In this document: positions 8,731 to 17,395 of the stretch, piece after piece
How positions within the stretch are numbered: position 1 is the stretch's first letter
How the letters are laid out: every line of letters starts with the position of its first letter
Origin: Aliitabrizicola sp041905595
GTDB lineage: Bacteria; Pseudomonadota; Alphaproteobacteria; Rhodobacterales; Rhodobacteraceae
NCBI GenBank assembly: GCA_041905595.1
Contig: JAYRKT010000004.1
Span: 106,000-169,999 of the forward strand
Reading direction: 5' to 3'
Length of the DNA stretch: 64,000 nt
The notes under the pieces: model-generated
Seen by the model: the letters and a program-made list of their open reading frames with translations, nothing else
The model's database searches: none
Told to the model about the DNA's origin: nothing
Translations under genes and position numbers: made by a program

Positions 8731-9371
8731 GGCGCGCCGGTGCCGCGTCAGGGCAGGCCCGCTCCGGGCTTGTCCTGATGCACGGACGGGGGTCGAACTC
8801 GGCCGACATCCTTGGGCTGGTGCCGCATCTGGCCCTGCCCCAGGTCGCGGCCGTCGCGCCAGACGCCCCGGGGGGAAGCTGGTGGCCGGTCAGCTTCCTC
8901 GCACCGGCCGCACAGATCGAGCCCTATCTGGCAAATGCGGTGGCAGAGGTCGACAAAGCCATTCAGGCCCTGGAGGCCGAGGGTCTGGCCAGAAACCGGA
9001 TCTGGCTGGCCGGTTTCAGCCAAGGCGCCGTCCTCGCACTCGAGACTTTTGCACGGCGGGGTGAGGGTCTCGCCGGCGCCTTCGCTTTGTCAGGTGCGCT
9101 GGCCGGAACCGGAGATGCGCCGGGTCCCGCAGATCCCGCCCTTTACGGCCACAGACCGAAACTGTTCGACTATACCGGATCGCGTGCTGGATCGAAGGTC
9201 TGGATCAGTGTCCATGCCCGCGATCCGCATATCCCGTTGGCCCGTGTCGAACAGAGCATCTCCGTCCTCAAGGGCCTGGGGGCGGAGGTCCGCCACCTTG
9301 TCTATCCGGGGGCGGGGCACTCGGTGATGCAGGACGATCTTGTCGCGATGCGCAGTTGGCTGAACGACTGA
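8727..9371 (+). CDS. Phospholipase/carboxylesterase family alpha/beta hydrolase (MhqD-like)
   Basis: 214 residues with a GTG start overlapping the previous stop. The alpha/beta-hydrolase landmarks are LVLMHGRGSNSADIL (oxyanion region), the nucleophile elbow GFSQGAVLAL with the catalytic Ser, an Asp in SVHARDPHIPLARVEQS, and the final His in PGAGHSVMQDD. The pairing with a VOC dioxygenase resembles the mhqO-mhqD module of quinone and electrophile resistance. A cytosolic enzyme is expected as no signal peptide is present. Confidence 0.82.
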   Translation: MRRAGAASGQARSGLVLMHGRGSNSADILGLVPHLALPQVAAVAPDAPGGSWWPVSFLAPAAQIEPYLANAVAEVDKAIQALEAEGLARNRIWLAGFSQGAVLALETFARRGEGLAGAFALSGALAGTGDAPGPADPALYGHRPKLFDYTGSRAGSKVWISVHARDPHIPLARVEQSISVLKGLGAEVRHLVYPGAGHSVMQDDLVAMRSWLND

Positions 9372-9378
9372 TAACGAA

Positions 9379-9405
9379 GGGGCAGGCGGCACGTCTGCCT
9401 GCCCC
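9379..9405. terminator. Hairpin between convergent esterase and nagA genes
   Basis: GGGGCAGGC and GCCTGCCCC make a perfect 9-bp stem with a 9-base loop in the 38 bases between the two convergent stops. It has no clear T-run, so it is probably a bidirectional stop of modest strength. Confidence 0.55.
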
Positions 9406-9409
9406 GGCC

Positions 9410-10546
9410 TCAGAGCAATTCTGCCCCCGCCTGCCAGACCTGTTTCAGGTGCCAGTCAGACGAAAGGTGGACAAGATCGGCAGCGCCCCCTGGGACGATA
9501 CGCCCGGCCCAATCCTGCGCTCCGATCACCGCCGCGGGTCGGCTTGTCGCCATGGCGAGCGCCGCTCCGGGGGCCACGCCAACTTCGGTGATCAGGCAGC
9601 GGATGGCCTCGGGAAGGGTTAGGTCGGCCCCGGCCAAGGTTCCGTCCTCAAGCGTCAAACGACCCTGACGGCGCAGGATGCGCCGCCCTCCAAGGGTGAA
9701 TTCCGTCAGGTCCGAACCGGCGACGCACATCGCATCGGTGACCAGGAATAACCCCCCGGGATTGGCAGCCATGGCGATCTTCATCGCCGCCGGATGAACA
9801 TGGATTCCGTCCGCGATCAGGCCGGCCGGGATCGCCTCGGTCAGGATCGTACCCACCATACCCGGCTCGCGGTTGCCAAGCTGGCTCATCGCGTTGAACA
9901 GATGCGTGGCGCAATTTGCGCCAGCCGCGATCGCCAGCCGCACCTCTTCAGCCGTGGCCTCCGCATGGCCAAGGCTGACGATGGCCCCCGCCGCGCGCAG
10001 CGCCCGGATCTGTTCGGCATTGACCGCTGCCGGTGCCAGCGTGACCATCAGCGCGGGCAGCCGTCTCGCGGCATCGCACAGACGTTGAAGATCGGTCGCA
10101 TCCATCGGGCGGATCAGGCGCGGATCATGCGCACCCTTGCGGCGAGGGTCCAGATGCGGCCCCTCGAGATGCAACCCCAGGAACCCGGGCACCTTGCGGC
10201 GGGCGGCCTCGATCCCGGCCTCGATGACCGCCGCGGTCGCCTCGGCCGTGTCCGTGATGAGCGTCGGAAGGATCCCCGTCGCACCCAGCCGCGCGTGCGC
10301 CGCGCAAACATGCGCTAGAACATCCGCCGTGGTGCTGCCATCCACCATGCGGCCCCCGCCGCCGTTGACCTGCAGGTCGATCAGGCCGGGCGCCAGCACA
10401 CCGCCGTCAAGCCGCATCCGTTGCCCCGACGGCGCATCGGCAACGGGCAGGACGGACAGAACCCGACCGTCCTCGACCACGACGGCGTGGTCCTCGTGAA
10501 AGCGCTGTCCATCGAACACGCGGGCGCCGCTGAGGATAAGAGGCAT
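9410..10546 (-). CDS. nagA: N-acetylglucosamine-6-phosphate deacetylase
   Basis: 378 residues from the ATG at 10546, which overlaps the stop of the upstream SIS gene. The amidohydrolase fold is clear: GLIDLQVNGGGG near residue 55, the metal ligand Glu in GLHLEGPHLDPRRKGAHDP, the His in VSLGHAEATAEE, CATHLFNAMSQLGNREPGMVG, and the catalytic Asp in FLVTDAMCVAG. It converts GlcNAc-6-P to GlcN-6-P. It is the last gene of the kinase-GntR-deaminase-nagA operon, in which every junction overlaps by 3-4 bases. Confidence 0.95.
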   Translation of the reverse strand: MPLILSGARVFDGQRFHEDHAVVVEDGRVLSVLPVADAPSGQRMRLDGGVLAPGLIDLQVNGGGGRMVDGSTTADVLAHVCAAHARLGATGILPTLITDTAEATAAVIEAGIEAARRKVPGFLGLHLEGPHLDPRRKGAHDPRLIRPMDATDLQRLCDAARRLPALMVTLAPAAVNAEQIRALRAAGAIVSLGHAEATAEEVRLAIAAGANCATHLFNAMSQLGNREPGMVGTILTEAIPAGLIADGIHVHPAAMKIAMAANPGGLFLVTDAMCVAGSDLTEFTLGGRRILRRQGRLTLEDGTLAGADLTLPEAIRCLITEVGVAPGAALAMATSRPAAVIGAQDWAGRIVPGGAADLVHLSSDWHLKQVWQAGAELL

Positions 10547-11571
10547 CAGATCGTCTCCGTCACCTTGCGCAGATGCGGCGGAGTGTCGGGATCGAAACCG
10601 CGGCGGCGCGCAAGCTCTTCGATGAACTTGTAGAACGCGACAACCGCGATGAGCGGCGCCACCAGCGGATGCAGACCCGAAACGAGCGGCAGCGTCACGG
10701 CTCCGTTCGCCGCTGCGCCGGTGATAAAGACGTCGGCTTCCTGAGCGGCAAGCCGCTCGGCTGTGGCGACGACCTGCGCCTGCGCAGCATCTTCGACCGC
10801 GAGGGCAAAGACCGGAAAGCGGGCCTGAACGATGGCGGCGGGCCCATGCAGGACCTCGGCGGCGGAATAGGCCTCGGCATGCAGACCGCAAGTTTCCTTG
10901 AATTTCAGCGCAGCCTCGTTCGCGATGGCGAAGCCGGGGCCACGACCCAGGACGAAAAGCGACTGCGCCCGGACAAGGCGCGCTGACAGGGGCGACCAGT
11001 CCAGCGCAAGGGCCTTGGCGAAGGCTTCGGGAAGATCAGCCACGGCGGTGCGCAGGGCATCGTCCTGCTGCCACTCTGCCAGAACCGCGAGTGCGGCGAG
11101 CACCGATGTGACAAAGGTCTTCGTGGCGGCGACGCTTTTCTCTGCCCCCGCCTGCAAAGGCAGGCAATGGTCCGAGGCGGACGCCATGGGCGAATCCGCG
11201 AAATTCGTTATGGCGATGCTCAGCGCTCCGCCCGCCCCCGCTGCCCGCATCATCTCGACAATGTCGGGACTGCGACCGGACTGCGAGATGCCGATGCAAG
11301 CCGCCCCGTCCAGCCGAAGCGGACGGTTGTAGATCGAGGCGATCGACGGACCGACAGAGGCGACGGGGACGCCAGCCAGCAGCTCAACCGCATATTTCAG
11401 ATAGGTCGCAGCGTGGTCCGACGAGCCCCTTGCGACCGTCACGATCAACCGGGGATCGACCCGACGAAGCTCTGCCGCCGTCTCGGCGATGGGCTGTCTG
11501 GAAAGGTCCAGGAACCGTGCGGCGGCTTGCGGAATCTCGGCGACTTCGGCCGCCATGTAGCTTTGGGTCAT
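10546..11571 (-). CDS. SIS-domain sugar-phosphate enzyme, probable glucosamine-6-P deaminase (NagB-II type)
   Basis: 341 residues with two SIS domains. The first holds TVARGSSDHAATYLKYAVE and ISQSGRSPDIVEMM; the second holds FVLGRGPGFAIANEAALKFK, the typical KETCGLHAEAYSAAEVLHGP segment and the terminal KVTETI. It resembles the isomerase half of GlmS without the glutaminase domain. Beside nagA this form usually acts as the deaminase/isomerase that makes fructose-6-P. No classical NagB is visible nearby, which fits. The start overlaps the GntR gene by four bases. Confidence 0.85.
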   Translation of the reverse strand: MTQSYMAAEVAEIPQAAARFLDLSRQPIAETAAELRRVDPRLIVTVARGSSDHAATYLKYAVELLAGVPVASVGPSIASIYNRPLRLDGAACIGISQSGRSPDIVEMMRAAGAGGALSIAITNFADSPMASASDHCLPLQAGAEKSVAATKTFVTSVLAALAVLAEWQQDDALRTAVADLPEAFAKALALDWSPLSARLVRAQSLFVLGRGPGFAIANEAALKFKETCGLHAEAYSAAEVLHGPAAIVQARFPVFALAVEDAAQAQVVATAERLAAQEADVFITGAAANGAVTLPLVSGLHPLVAPLIAVVAFYKFIEELARRRGFDPDTPPHLRKVTETI

Positions 11572-12338
11572 GTGACGATCCTTTCCCCGTCGGGGGCAAG
11601 TTTCAGCTCGACGGCGAAGTCATAGGCATCGCCGCGATAGAGAGAGCGGGTGAATTCCACGACGCGGCCCGAGGGCAGGTAGCTGATGCGCTCGATCCGC
11701 AGTCCGGCGACACCCGGCGCCACGTTCAGCAGCGCCGCGTCCTTCGCGCCAAGATTGGCAGCCGAAATACGCTGGACGGCCCGCACGGGGCGCATTCCCC
11801 GAGCCTCGAGCGTCTTGTAGAGCGAGCCCTCGACCCCTTCGGGATCTGGCAGGACAGAGGCGGGCAGCGAAGCCCGCTCGATGGCAAGCGGAACGCCGTC
11901 GCTCGACCGCACACGTTCCAGCCGGGCAACACGGTCCTCCGCGCCGAGGCCAAGCGCCATCACCTCTTCCGGCGCCGGGGCCGCAAGACCGCGGGCGATC
12001 CAGACCGACTCCACCGTCCGGCCGCGCCGGGCCATGTCCTCGGTGAACGAGGTCAGGAGCGATAGGGCCTGCTCGAGTTTTTCAACGCGCGGGGCGACGA
12101 AGGTGCCGGATCCGCGCTTCTGCAGAAGTTGTCCGCCCGAAACCAGCGCCTGCACCGCCTTGCGCACGGTCACGCGGCTCAAACCAGTAAGGGCCGCCAT
12201 GTCCCGCTCGGGTGGCAGGCTGTCGCCGGGCGCGAGACGGCCCGAGGCAATCGCTTCCGAGATGCGTTTCTGAAGCTGGAGGTAGAGCGGTCCCGAACCC
12301 GTCTCGTCAAAGCCGTCCGGAGTGAAGATCCGGTTCAT
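11568..12338 (-). CDS. GntR-family (HutC/UTRA subfamily) repressor of the amino-sugar locus
   Basis: 256 residues. The N-terminal winged helix begins with GPLYLQLQKRISEAIASGRL and contains the recognition helix in LTGLSRVTVRKAVQALVSGG. The UTRA ligand domain follows from about residue 100 and includes RVARLERVRSSDGVPLAIER and the FTRSLYRGDAYDFAVEL ending seen in NagR/DasR-type proteins, which sense amino-sugar phosphates. It lies inside the operon and overlaps both neighbours. It is the likely owner of the repeated TTGGYATT boxes at 13186-13294. Confidence 0.88.
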   Translation of the reverse strand: MNRIFTPDGFDETGSGPLYLQLQKRISEAIASGRLAPGDSLPPERDMAALTGLSRVTVRKAVQALVSGGQLLQKRGSGTFVAPRVEKLEQALSLLTSFTEDMARRGRTVESVWIARGLAAPAPEEVMALGLGAEDRVARLERVRSSDGVPLAIERASLPASVLPDPEGVEGSLYKTLEARGMRPVRAVQRISAANLGAKDAALLNVAPGVAGLRIERISYLPSGRVVEFTRSLYRGDAYDFAVELKLAPDGERIVT

Positions 12339-13165
12339 GCCGCCTCCTCGCGCGCAAGTGCGACCGCGCCGTCAAGCGCCGTACCCAACGCGGGCCGGAT
12401 CGTCCATCGCGGGGCGAGCAGCCGCGCGAAGTGTTCTCCCAGACCGCCCAGAAGCACGACAGGCAATGGGGTTTCTGGCTGAAGCAGCGCAATCCAGGCT
12501 GCCACTTCATCTGCAGCCGCTGCCATGACCCTGCGGGCGGCATCATCGTCACTCGTTGCAACGCGTGGGGCGAGGCGAGCAAAGTCTGTCGGCCTTGCGT
12601 CGCGGGCAAAGGCAACGACGCCATCCGGTCCGCCATGCTCCCGGATGAAGTCACGGGTCAGATCGGTTTCGGGAAAAAGCCCGTCGTGGGCCCGAAGGGC
12701 GTGCGCCAGAATGGCCCGGCCGATCCATCCGCCCGATCCTTCATCTCCCAGAACAAAGCCCCATCCGCCGACCTGCCGATAGCCGCCGCGCCATTGGCGG
12801 GAAAAGACCGACCCCGTACCGATCGCCGCGACGATGCCCTCCCCGGTTCCCAGCGCGCCTCGGGTGGCCGTCAGGGCATCCGATACGACCCGAATCTGCG
12901 CGAAGGGCAGGCCGGGCAGCAGGCGTGCAACGCTGTCACGCACATTCGCGCCGGCAAGCCCCAGGACGGCCCGCAAGCCGGAGATCTCCGCGCCTTGGGG
13001 AAGGGCCTGCCGCGTCGCGGTCAGGATATTCGCGCAGGTGCCGTGGCTATCGGTCGTGACATTGGCCGGGCCGGCAGCGCCTTCGCCCAGGATGCGACCG
13101 GCATCGTCAACGATCCGCGCCCGACAGCCCGTACCTCCCCCATCGATTCCCAAAAAAAGTCCCAT
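12335..13165 (-). CDS. BadF/BadG/BcrA/BcrD-family amino-sugar kinase (GlcNAc/MurNAc kinase type)
   Basis: 276 residues from the ATG at 13165, preceded by GGGAGG. ASKHA-fold motifs: phosphate-1 LGIDGGGTGCRARIVD, the conserved GPANV, IAAIGTGSVFSRQW, VGGWGFVLGDEGSG and the adenosine motif VVLLGGLGEHF. Members include human N-acetylglucosamine kinase and clostridial MurK, which phosphorylates MurNAc and GlcNAc. Next to divergent murQ this kinase probably supplies MurNAc-6-P and/or GlcNAc-6-P. First gene of its operon, facing murQ. Confidence 0.85.
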   Translation of the reverse strand: MGLFLGIDGGGTGCRARIVDDAGRILGEGAAGPANVTTDSHGTCANILTATRQALPQGAEISGLRAVLGLAGANVRDSVARLLPGLPFAQIRVVSDALTATRGALGTGEGIVAAIGTGSVFSRQWRGGYRQVGGWGFVLGDEGSGGWIGRAILAHALRAHDGLFPETDLTRDFIREHGGPDGVVAFARDARPTDFARLAPRVATSDDDAARRVMAAAADEVAAWIALLQPETPLPVVLLGGLGEHFARLLAPRWTIRPALGTALDGAVALAREEAA

Positions 13166-13185
13166 CAGCGCCTCCCGCGGCCAAG

Positions 13186-13294
13186 AATACCAAAACAATA
13201 CCAAAAGAAAAGGAAAAAGGGCTCATGCGGCGATTTTCGTTGGTTTACACGTCATTTTCATTGGGCGCTTTACAATTGGTATTAATTTGGCATT
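13186..13294. promoter_or_regulatory. Mirrored pairs of TTGGYATT operator boxes between kinase and murQ
   Basis: Two AATACCAA copies start at 13186 and 13197, and two copies of the complement (TTGGTATT, TTGGCATT) start at 13276 and 13287. Within each pair the spacing is 11 bp, one helical turn. Each pair lies close upstream of one of the two divergent genes, facing the other. The layout suggests a repressor that controls both operons, perhaps with looping; the GntR protein at 11568 is the obvious candidate. Binding is inferred. Confidence 0.6.
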
Positions 13295-13318
13295 ATTCGC
13301 TTGGGAGGAGGGATTCGG

Positions 13319-14212
13319 ATGGCTGGACTCACTACGGAAGACAGGAATCCTTTGTCGCAGGGCTTGCAGGCCGTGCCGGCCGAGGTGGCGCTGTCGCGCA
13401 TGCTCGATGCTCAGCAAGGTGCCGTGGCCGCGATCCGCCCTGCCCTCCCGGCACTGGCCCGTGCCGCCGATATCGCCGCAAAAGTGCTCCGGAGCGGACA
13501 TCGCCTTGGCTACGCCGGAGCCGGAAGTTCCGGCCTCATGGCGCTGTCCGACCGGCTTGAGCTTGCAGGAACCTTCGGCATCGCGCCCGAGCGGACACCG
13601 ATGCTGTTCGCCGGCGGGACGGCTGCGCTTTCCCATATGGTCGGCGGAGTCGAGGATGATCTTGGCCTTGCCGGTCGCGACCTCGCAACTTCAGGGCTTG
13701 GGGAAGGGGACGCGATCATTTGCCTGTCTGCCTCGGGGCGCACGCCATACACCGTCGAGGTCGCCCGGCAGGCGAAGAGCCTGGGCGTGACGGTCATCGC
13801 GTTCGCCAATGTGGCGGGCAGCCCGCTTTTGGCCGCAGCAGATGTCGCCATCCTGATCGAGACGGGGGCCGAGATCGTCGCGGGTTCGACCCGGCTCGGC
13901 GCGGCGACGGCGCAGAAGGTGGCCCTGAACATGCTGTCGGTCCAGCTCGGGATCGGGCTTGGCCATGTTCACGAGGGCTACATGGTCAATGTGGTGGCCG
14001 ACAACACGAAGCTTGTTGACCGGGCGGCGCGCATCGTCGCGGCGGTTTCGGGCGCCACGCCACAAGAGGCGCGCGCCGCCCTTGGCCAGACGGCGGGGGC
14101 GGTCAAGCCGGCCATCCTGATCGCGGCTGGTGCTGATCCTGCGCGGGCCGCCGAACTTCTCGACCGCCATGGCGGGCATCTTGGCCCTGCCCTGCGCGAG
14201 ATCGAACGCTGA
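13319..14212 (+). CDS. murQ: N-acetylmuramic acid 6-phosphate etherase
   Basis: 297 residues from the ATG at 13319, with GGAGGAGGG upstream. MurQ signatures: LTTEDRNPLSQGLQAVPA at the N-terminus, the SIS segment HRLGYAGAGSSGLMALSDRL, LSASGRTPYTVEVARQAK, ILIETGAEIVAGSTRLGAAT with the conserved Glu region, and ALNMLSVQLGI. It cleaves the lactyl ether of MurNAc-6-P to give GlcNAc-6-P, which nagA then uses. It leads the ABC transporter operon and is divergent from the kinase. Confidence 0.94.
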   Translation: MAGLTTEDRNPLSQGLQAVPAEVALSRMLDAQQGAVAAIRPALPALARAADIAAKVLRSGHRLGYAGAGSSGLMALSDRLELAGTFGIAPERTPMLFAGGTAALSHMVGGVEDDLGLAGRDLATSGLGEGDAIICLSASGRTPYTVEVARQAKSLGVTVIAFANVAGSPLLAAADVAILIETGAEIVAGSTRLGAATAQKVALNMLSVQLGIGLGHVHEGYMVNVVADNTKLVDRAARIVAAVSGATPQEARAALGQTAGAVKPAILIAAGADPARAAELLDRHGGHLGPALREIER

Positions 14213-14225
14213 GAACGTAAAACCA

Positions 14226-14240
14226 GGGGCAGACTGCCCC
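14226..14240 (+). other. Short stem-loop between murQ and the substrate-binding protein gene
   Basis: GGGGCA-GAC-TGCCCC folds into a 6-bp stem with a 3-base loop in the 48-base gap. It is too weak and lacks T-rich sequence for a full terminator. It may partly stop transcription or mark an mRNA processing point. Confidence 0.4.
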
Positions 14241-14260
14241 GCAACAGGGAGAGACGACCA

Positions 14261-15523
14261 ATGCATTCCAGACCGCTTCGCTTCGCGCTCTTGACCAGTA
14301 CGCTGCTGGCAAGTGCCTTCGCCGCCCACGCGGAGGACGTGACGCTGACCATCGAAAGCTGGCGCAACGATGACCTTTCGATCTGGCAGGACAAGCTGAT
14401 CCCGGCGTTCGAGGCCGCGCATCCGGGGATCAAGGTCGTCTTCGCGCCTTCCGCACCGACCGAGTACAACGCCGTTCTCAACTCCAAGCTGGATGCGGGA
14501 TCGGCGGGCGATCTCATCACCTGTCGGCCCTTCGACGCTTCGCTTGAGCTTTACAACAAGGGCAAGCTGACTGATCTCACCGGCCTGACCTCGATGGCCA
14601 ACTTCTCGGACGTGGCCAAGTCGGCCTGGTCGACCGATGACGGCAAGGCCACCTTCTGCGTGCCGATGGCCTCGGTCATTCATGGCTTCATCTACAACAA
14701 GGACGCCTTCGACGCACTCGGCCTGACCCCGCCGACGACCGAGGAAGAATTCTTCGCGGTCCTCGACAAGATCAAGGCCGACGGCACCTACATCCCGATG
14801 GCGATGGGTACCAATGACCAGTGGGAAGCGGCCACGATGGGCTATCAGAACATCGGCCCGAACTACTGGAAGGGCGAAGAAGGCCGCCTGGCGCTGATCA
14901 AGGGCGAGCAGAAGCTGACCGATCCGCAATGGGTTGCTCCCTTCACCGAACTTGCGAAGTGGAAGCCTTATCTTGGTGACGGGTTCGAGGCGCAGACCTA
15001 TCCCGACAGCCAGAACCTGTTCACGCTCGGCCGCGCCGCGATCTACCCGGCGGGGTCATGGGAAATCTCGGGCTTCAACACCCAGGCCCAGTTCAAGATG
15101 GGTGCATTCCCGCCGCCGGTGCCGAATGCTGGCGACGACTGCTACATCTCGGACCATACCGACATCGCGATGGGCATGAACGCGGCCTCGCCGCATGCGG
15201 ATCAGGCCAAGGCCTTCCTCGAATGGGTCGGCTCGCCGGAATTCGCGACGCTTTATGCCAACGCGCTGCCCGGCTTCTTCTCGCTCAACAATACCCCGGT
15301 GAAGATGGAAGACCCGCTTGCGCAGGAATTCGTGAGCTGGCGCGAGAAGTGCAAGTCGACGATTCGCTCGACCTACCAGATCCTGTCGCGCGGCACGCCG
15401 AACCTGGAAAACGAGACCTGGACGGCCTCGGCCAACGTGATCAAGGGCACTCAGACTCCGGAAGAAGCGGCGGCCAAGCTGCAGGAGGGGCTCGCCTCCT
15501 GGTACGCGCCGCAGCAAAAGTGA
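14261..15523 (+). CDS. ABC transporter sugar-binding protein (family 1 extracellular)
   Basis: 420 residues. The signal peptide ends at about residue 24 (AFAAHA followed by EDVTL). The mature protein has the MalE-type pattern: LTIESWRNDDLSIWQDKLIP, FEAAHPGIKVVFAP, GDLITCRPFDASLELYNKG, then FIYNKDAFDALGLTPP, GRAAIYPAGSWEISGF and FLEWVGSPEFATLYANALPG. It binds the substrate in the periplasm for the two permeases downstream. Because of its neighbours the ligand is probably an amino sugar or a muropeptide-derived disaccharide; the sequence does not decide which. Confidence 0.93.
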   Translation: MHSRPLRFALLTSTLLASAFAAHAEDVTLTIESWRNDDLSIWQDKLIPAFEAAHPGIKVVFAPSAPTEYNAVLNSKLDAGSAGDLITCRPFDASLELYNKGKLTDLTGLTSMANFSDVAKSAWSTDDGKATFCVPMASVIHGFIYNKDAFDALGLTPPTTEEEFFAVLDKIKADGTYIPMAMGTNDQWEAATMGYQNIGPNYWKGEEGRLALIKGEQKLTDPQWVAPFTELAKWKPYLGDGFEAQTYPDSQNLFTLGRAAIYPAGSWEISGFNTQAQFKMGAFPPPVPNAGDDCYISDHTDIAMGMNAASPHADQAKAFLEWVGSPEFATLYANALPGFFSLNNTPVKMEDPLAQEFVSWREKCKSTIRSTYQILSRGTPNLENETWTASANVIKGTQTPEEAAAKLQEGLASWYAPQQK

Positions 15524-15553
15524 CGGCGGCCACGATCGGCTGATCCGATAGAA

Positions 15554-15576
15554 GCGGGGGGCTGCCAGCCCCCCGC
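15554..15576 (+). other. Strong stem-loop between binding-protein and permease genes
   Basis: A perfect 10-bp stem (GCGGGGGGCT / AGCCCCCCGC) with a GCC loop lies between the stop of the binding protein and the first permease. Such hairpins after binding-protein genes commonly protect the upstream mRNA from 3' decay and lower expression of the permeases. There is no T-run, so full termination is unlikely. Confidence 0.6.
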
Positions 15577-15624
15577 ACCACCCGCAGTGTTCTTCAACGG
15601 AAAATGGACAGGAGGGCGCGGGCG

Positions 15625-16545
15625 ATGGCCGCACGCAAGCCGATCCGCTGGCATATCCCGGTGTTCCTGGCACCGGCAGTGCTGGTCTATACCGCGATCA
15701 TGATCGTGCCGCTGTTCGGCACGCTGAACCTGTCGCTGTTCCGCGTGAACGAAGCGCGGGAGACTGTCTTCGCCGGGCTGGACAACTTCCGCACCCTGTT
15801 CACCGATCCGCGCTGGTCGGCCTCGTTCTGGAACGCGCTGAAGAACAACACCTGGTTCTTCATCATCCACATGCTGGTCCAGAACCCGATCGGCGTCCTT
15901 TTGGCTGCACTTCTGTCGAGCCCGCGGCTGCGGATGGCGGCCTTCTACCGTACCGCGATCTTCATCCCGACAATCCTGTCCTTCGTCATCGTCGGCTTCG
16001 TCTGGAAACTGATCCTGTCGCCGATCTGGGGCATCGCGCCCGGCATGCTGGATGGCATCGGCCTGAAATCGCTGTTCGCCCCTTGGCTGGGCAAGGAAGA
16101 ATATGCGCTGACAGCGCTGGCACTCGTCTCGGTCTGGCAGTTCATCGGCATCCCCATGATGCTGATCTATGCAGCCCTCTTGTCGATCCCGGACGAGGTG
16201 CTGGAAGCCGCCGAGATGGACGGAATCACCGGCATGAGCCAGTTCTGGAAGATCAAGCTGCCGCTGATCCTGCCTTCGATCGGGATCATCTCGATCCTGA
16301 CCTTCGTCGGCAATTTCAACGCCTTTGACCTGATCTATGTGGCGCAGGGGGCGCTGGCCGGTCCGAACTTCGCGACCGACATCCTGGGGACGTTCCTGTA
16401 CCGGACCTTCTTCGGCTTCCAGCTGCAACTGGGCGATCCCCACATGGGCGCAACAATCGCGACGGCGATGTTCTTCATCATCCTCATCGGCGTCTGCTTT
16501 TACCTGTTCACCATCCAGACGCGGCTCCGCCGCTACCAGTTCTGA
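15625..16545 (+). CDS. ABC sugar transporter permease, MalF type
   Basis: 306 residues from the ATG at 15625, chosen over the ATG at 15604 because AGGAGGG sits at the right distance. Six membrane segments are visible, the first being IPVFLAPAVLVYTAIMIVPLFG. The EAA loop that contacts the ATPase is EAAEMDGITGMSQFWKIKLPLILPS, about 200-220. The fold and loop are those of sugar-type (CUT1) inner-membrane permeases. Pairs with the next gene. Confidence 0.92.
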   Translation: MAARKPIRWHIPVFLAPAVLVYTAIMIVPLFGTLNLSLFRVNEARETVFAGLDNFRTLFTDPRWSASFWNALKNNTWFFIIHMLVQNPIGVLLAALLSSPRLRMAAFYRTAIFIPTILSFVIVGFVWKLILSPIWGIAPGMLDGIGLKSLFAPWLGKEEYALTALALVSVWQFIGIPMMLIYAALLSIPDEVLEAAEMDGITGMSQFWKIKLPLILPSIGIISILTFVGNFNAFDLIYVAQGALAGPNFATDILGTFLYRTFFGFQLQLGDPHMGATIATAMFFIILIGVCFYLFTIQTRLRRYQF

Positions 16546-16555
16546 GGGGTCAGCG

Positions 16556-17395
16556 ATGGCACAGGCCCGTTCCCATCTCGGCCGGACGATCGCGGCGCAT
16601 GCGGTGCTTATCACCTACACGCTGATCGCGCTGTTCCCGGTCTTCGTGATCGTCATCAACTCGATGAAGACGCGGAAGGCGATCTTCGCCGAGCCGCTGG
16701 CCCTGCCGGGGCCGGAGACCTTCGACCTGGTTGGCTTCACCACGGTGCTGCAGCAGGGCGACTTCTTCCAGTATTTCCTGAACTCGCTGATCGTCACCGT
16801 CGCCTCGCTGTTCTTCGTGCTCTTGTTCGGCGCGATGGCGGCCTTTTCCCTGTCAGAGTACCGGTTCAAGGGCAACACGCTGATGGGGCTTTACCTCGCG
16901 CTCGGGATCATGATCCCGATCCGGCTTGGAACGGTGGCGATCCTGCAGATGATGGTGGCGGCCAGCCTTGTAAACACACTGACAGCCCTGATCCTCGTCT
17001 ATACGGCGCAGGGCCTGCCGCTTGCCGTCTTCATCCTGTCAGAGTTCATGAAGCAGGTCTCGGACGACCTGAAGAACGCCGGCCGGATTGATGGTCTGAG
17101 CGAATATCGTATCTTCTTCACTCTCGTCGTCCCGCTGGTGCGCCCGGCCATGGCAACGGTCGCGGTCTTTTCGATGATCCCGATCTGGAACGACCTGTGG
17201 TTCCCGCTGATCCTTGCACCGTCGGAGGCGACCAAGACAATCACGCTCGGCAGCCAGGTCTTCATCGGGCAGTTCGTGACCAACTGGAACGCGGTGCTGG
17301 CGGCGTTGTCGCTGGCCATCCTGCCGGTTCTCGTCCTTTACCTTGTCTTCTCGCGGCAGTTGATCCGCGGCATCACAGCGGGAGCCGTGAAATGA
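16556..17395 (+). CDS. ABC sugar transporter permease, MalG type
   Basis: 279 residues from the ATG at 16556, ten bases after the previous stop. Membrane helices begin with AVLITYTLIALFPVFVIVIN and the first cytoplasmic motif is NSMKTRKAIF. The coupling loop reads NAGRIDGLSEYRIFFTLVVPLVRP, as in MalG-like proteins. Its stop overlaps the start of the oxidoreductase gene, so transport and downstream metabolism are co-translated. Confidence 0.92.
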   Translation: MAQARSHLGRTIAAHAVLITYTLIALFPVFVIVINSMKTRKAIFAEPLALPGPETFDLVGFTTVLQQGDFFQYFLNSLIVTVASLFFVLLFGAMAAFSLSEYRFKGNTLMGLYLALGIMIPIRLGTVAILQMMVAASLVNTLTALILVYTAQGLPLAVFILSEFMKQVSDDLKNAGRIDGLSEYRIFFTLVVPLVRPAMATVAVFSMIPIWNDLWFPLILAPSEATKTITLGSQVFIGQFVTNWNAVLAALSLAILPVLVLYLVFSRQLIRGITAGAVK

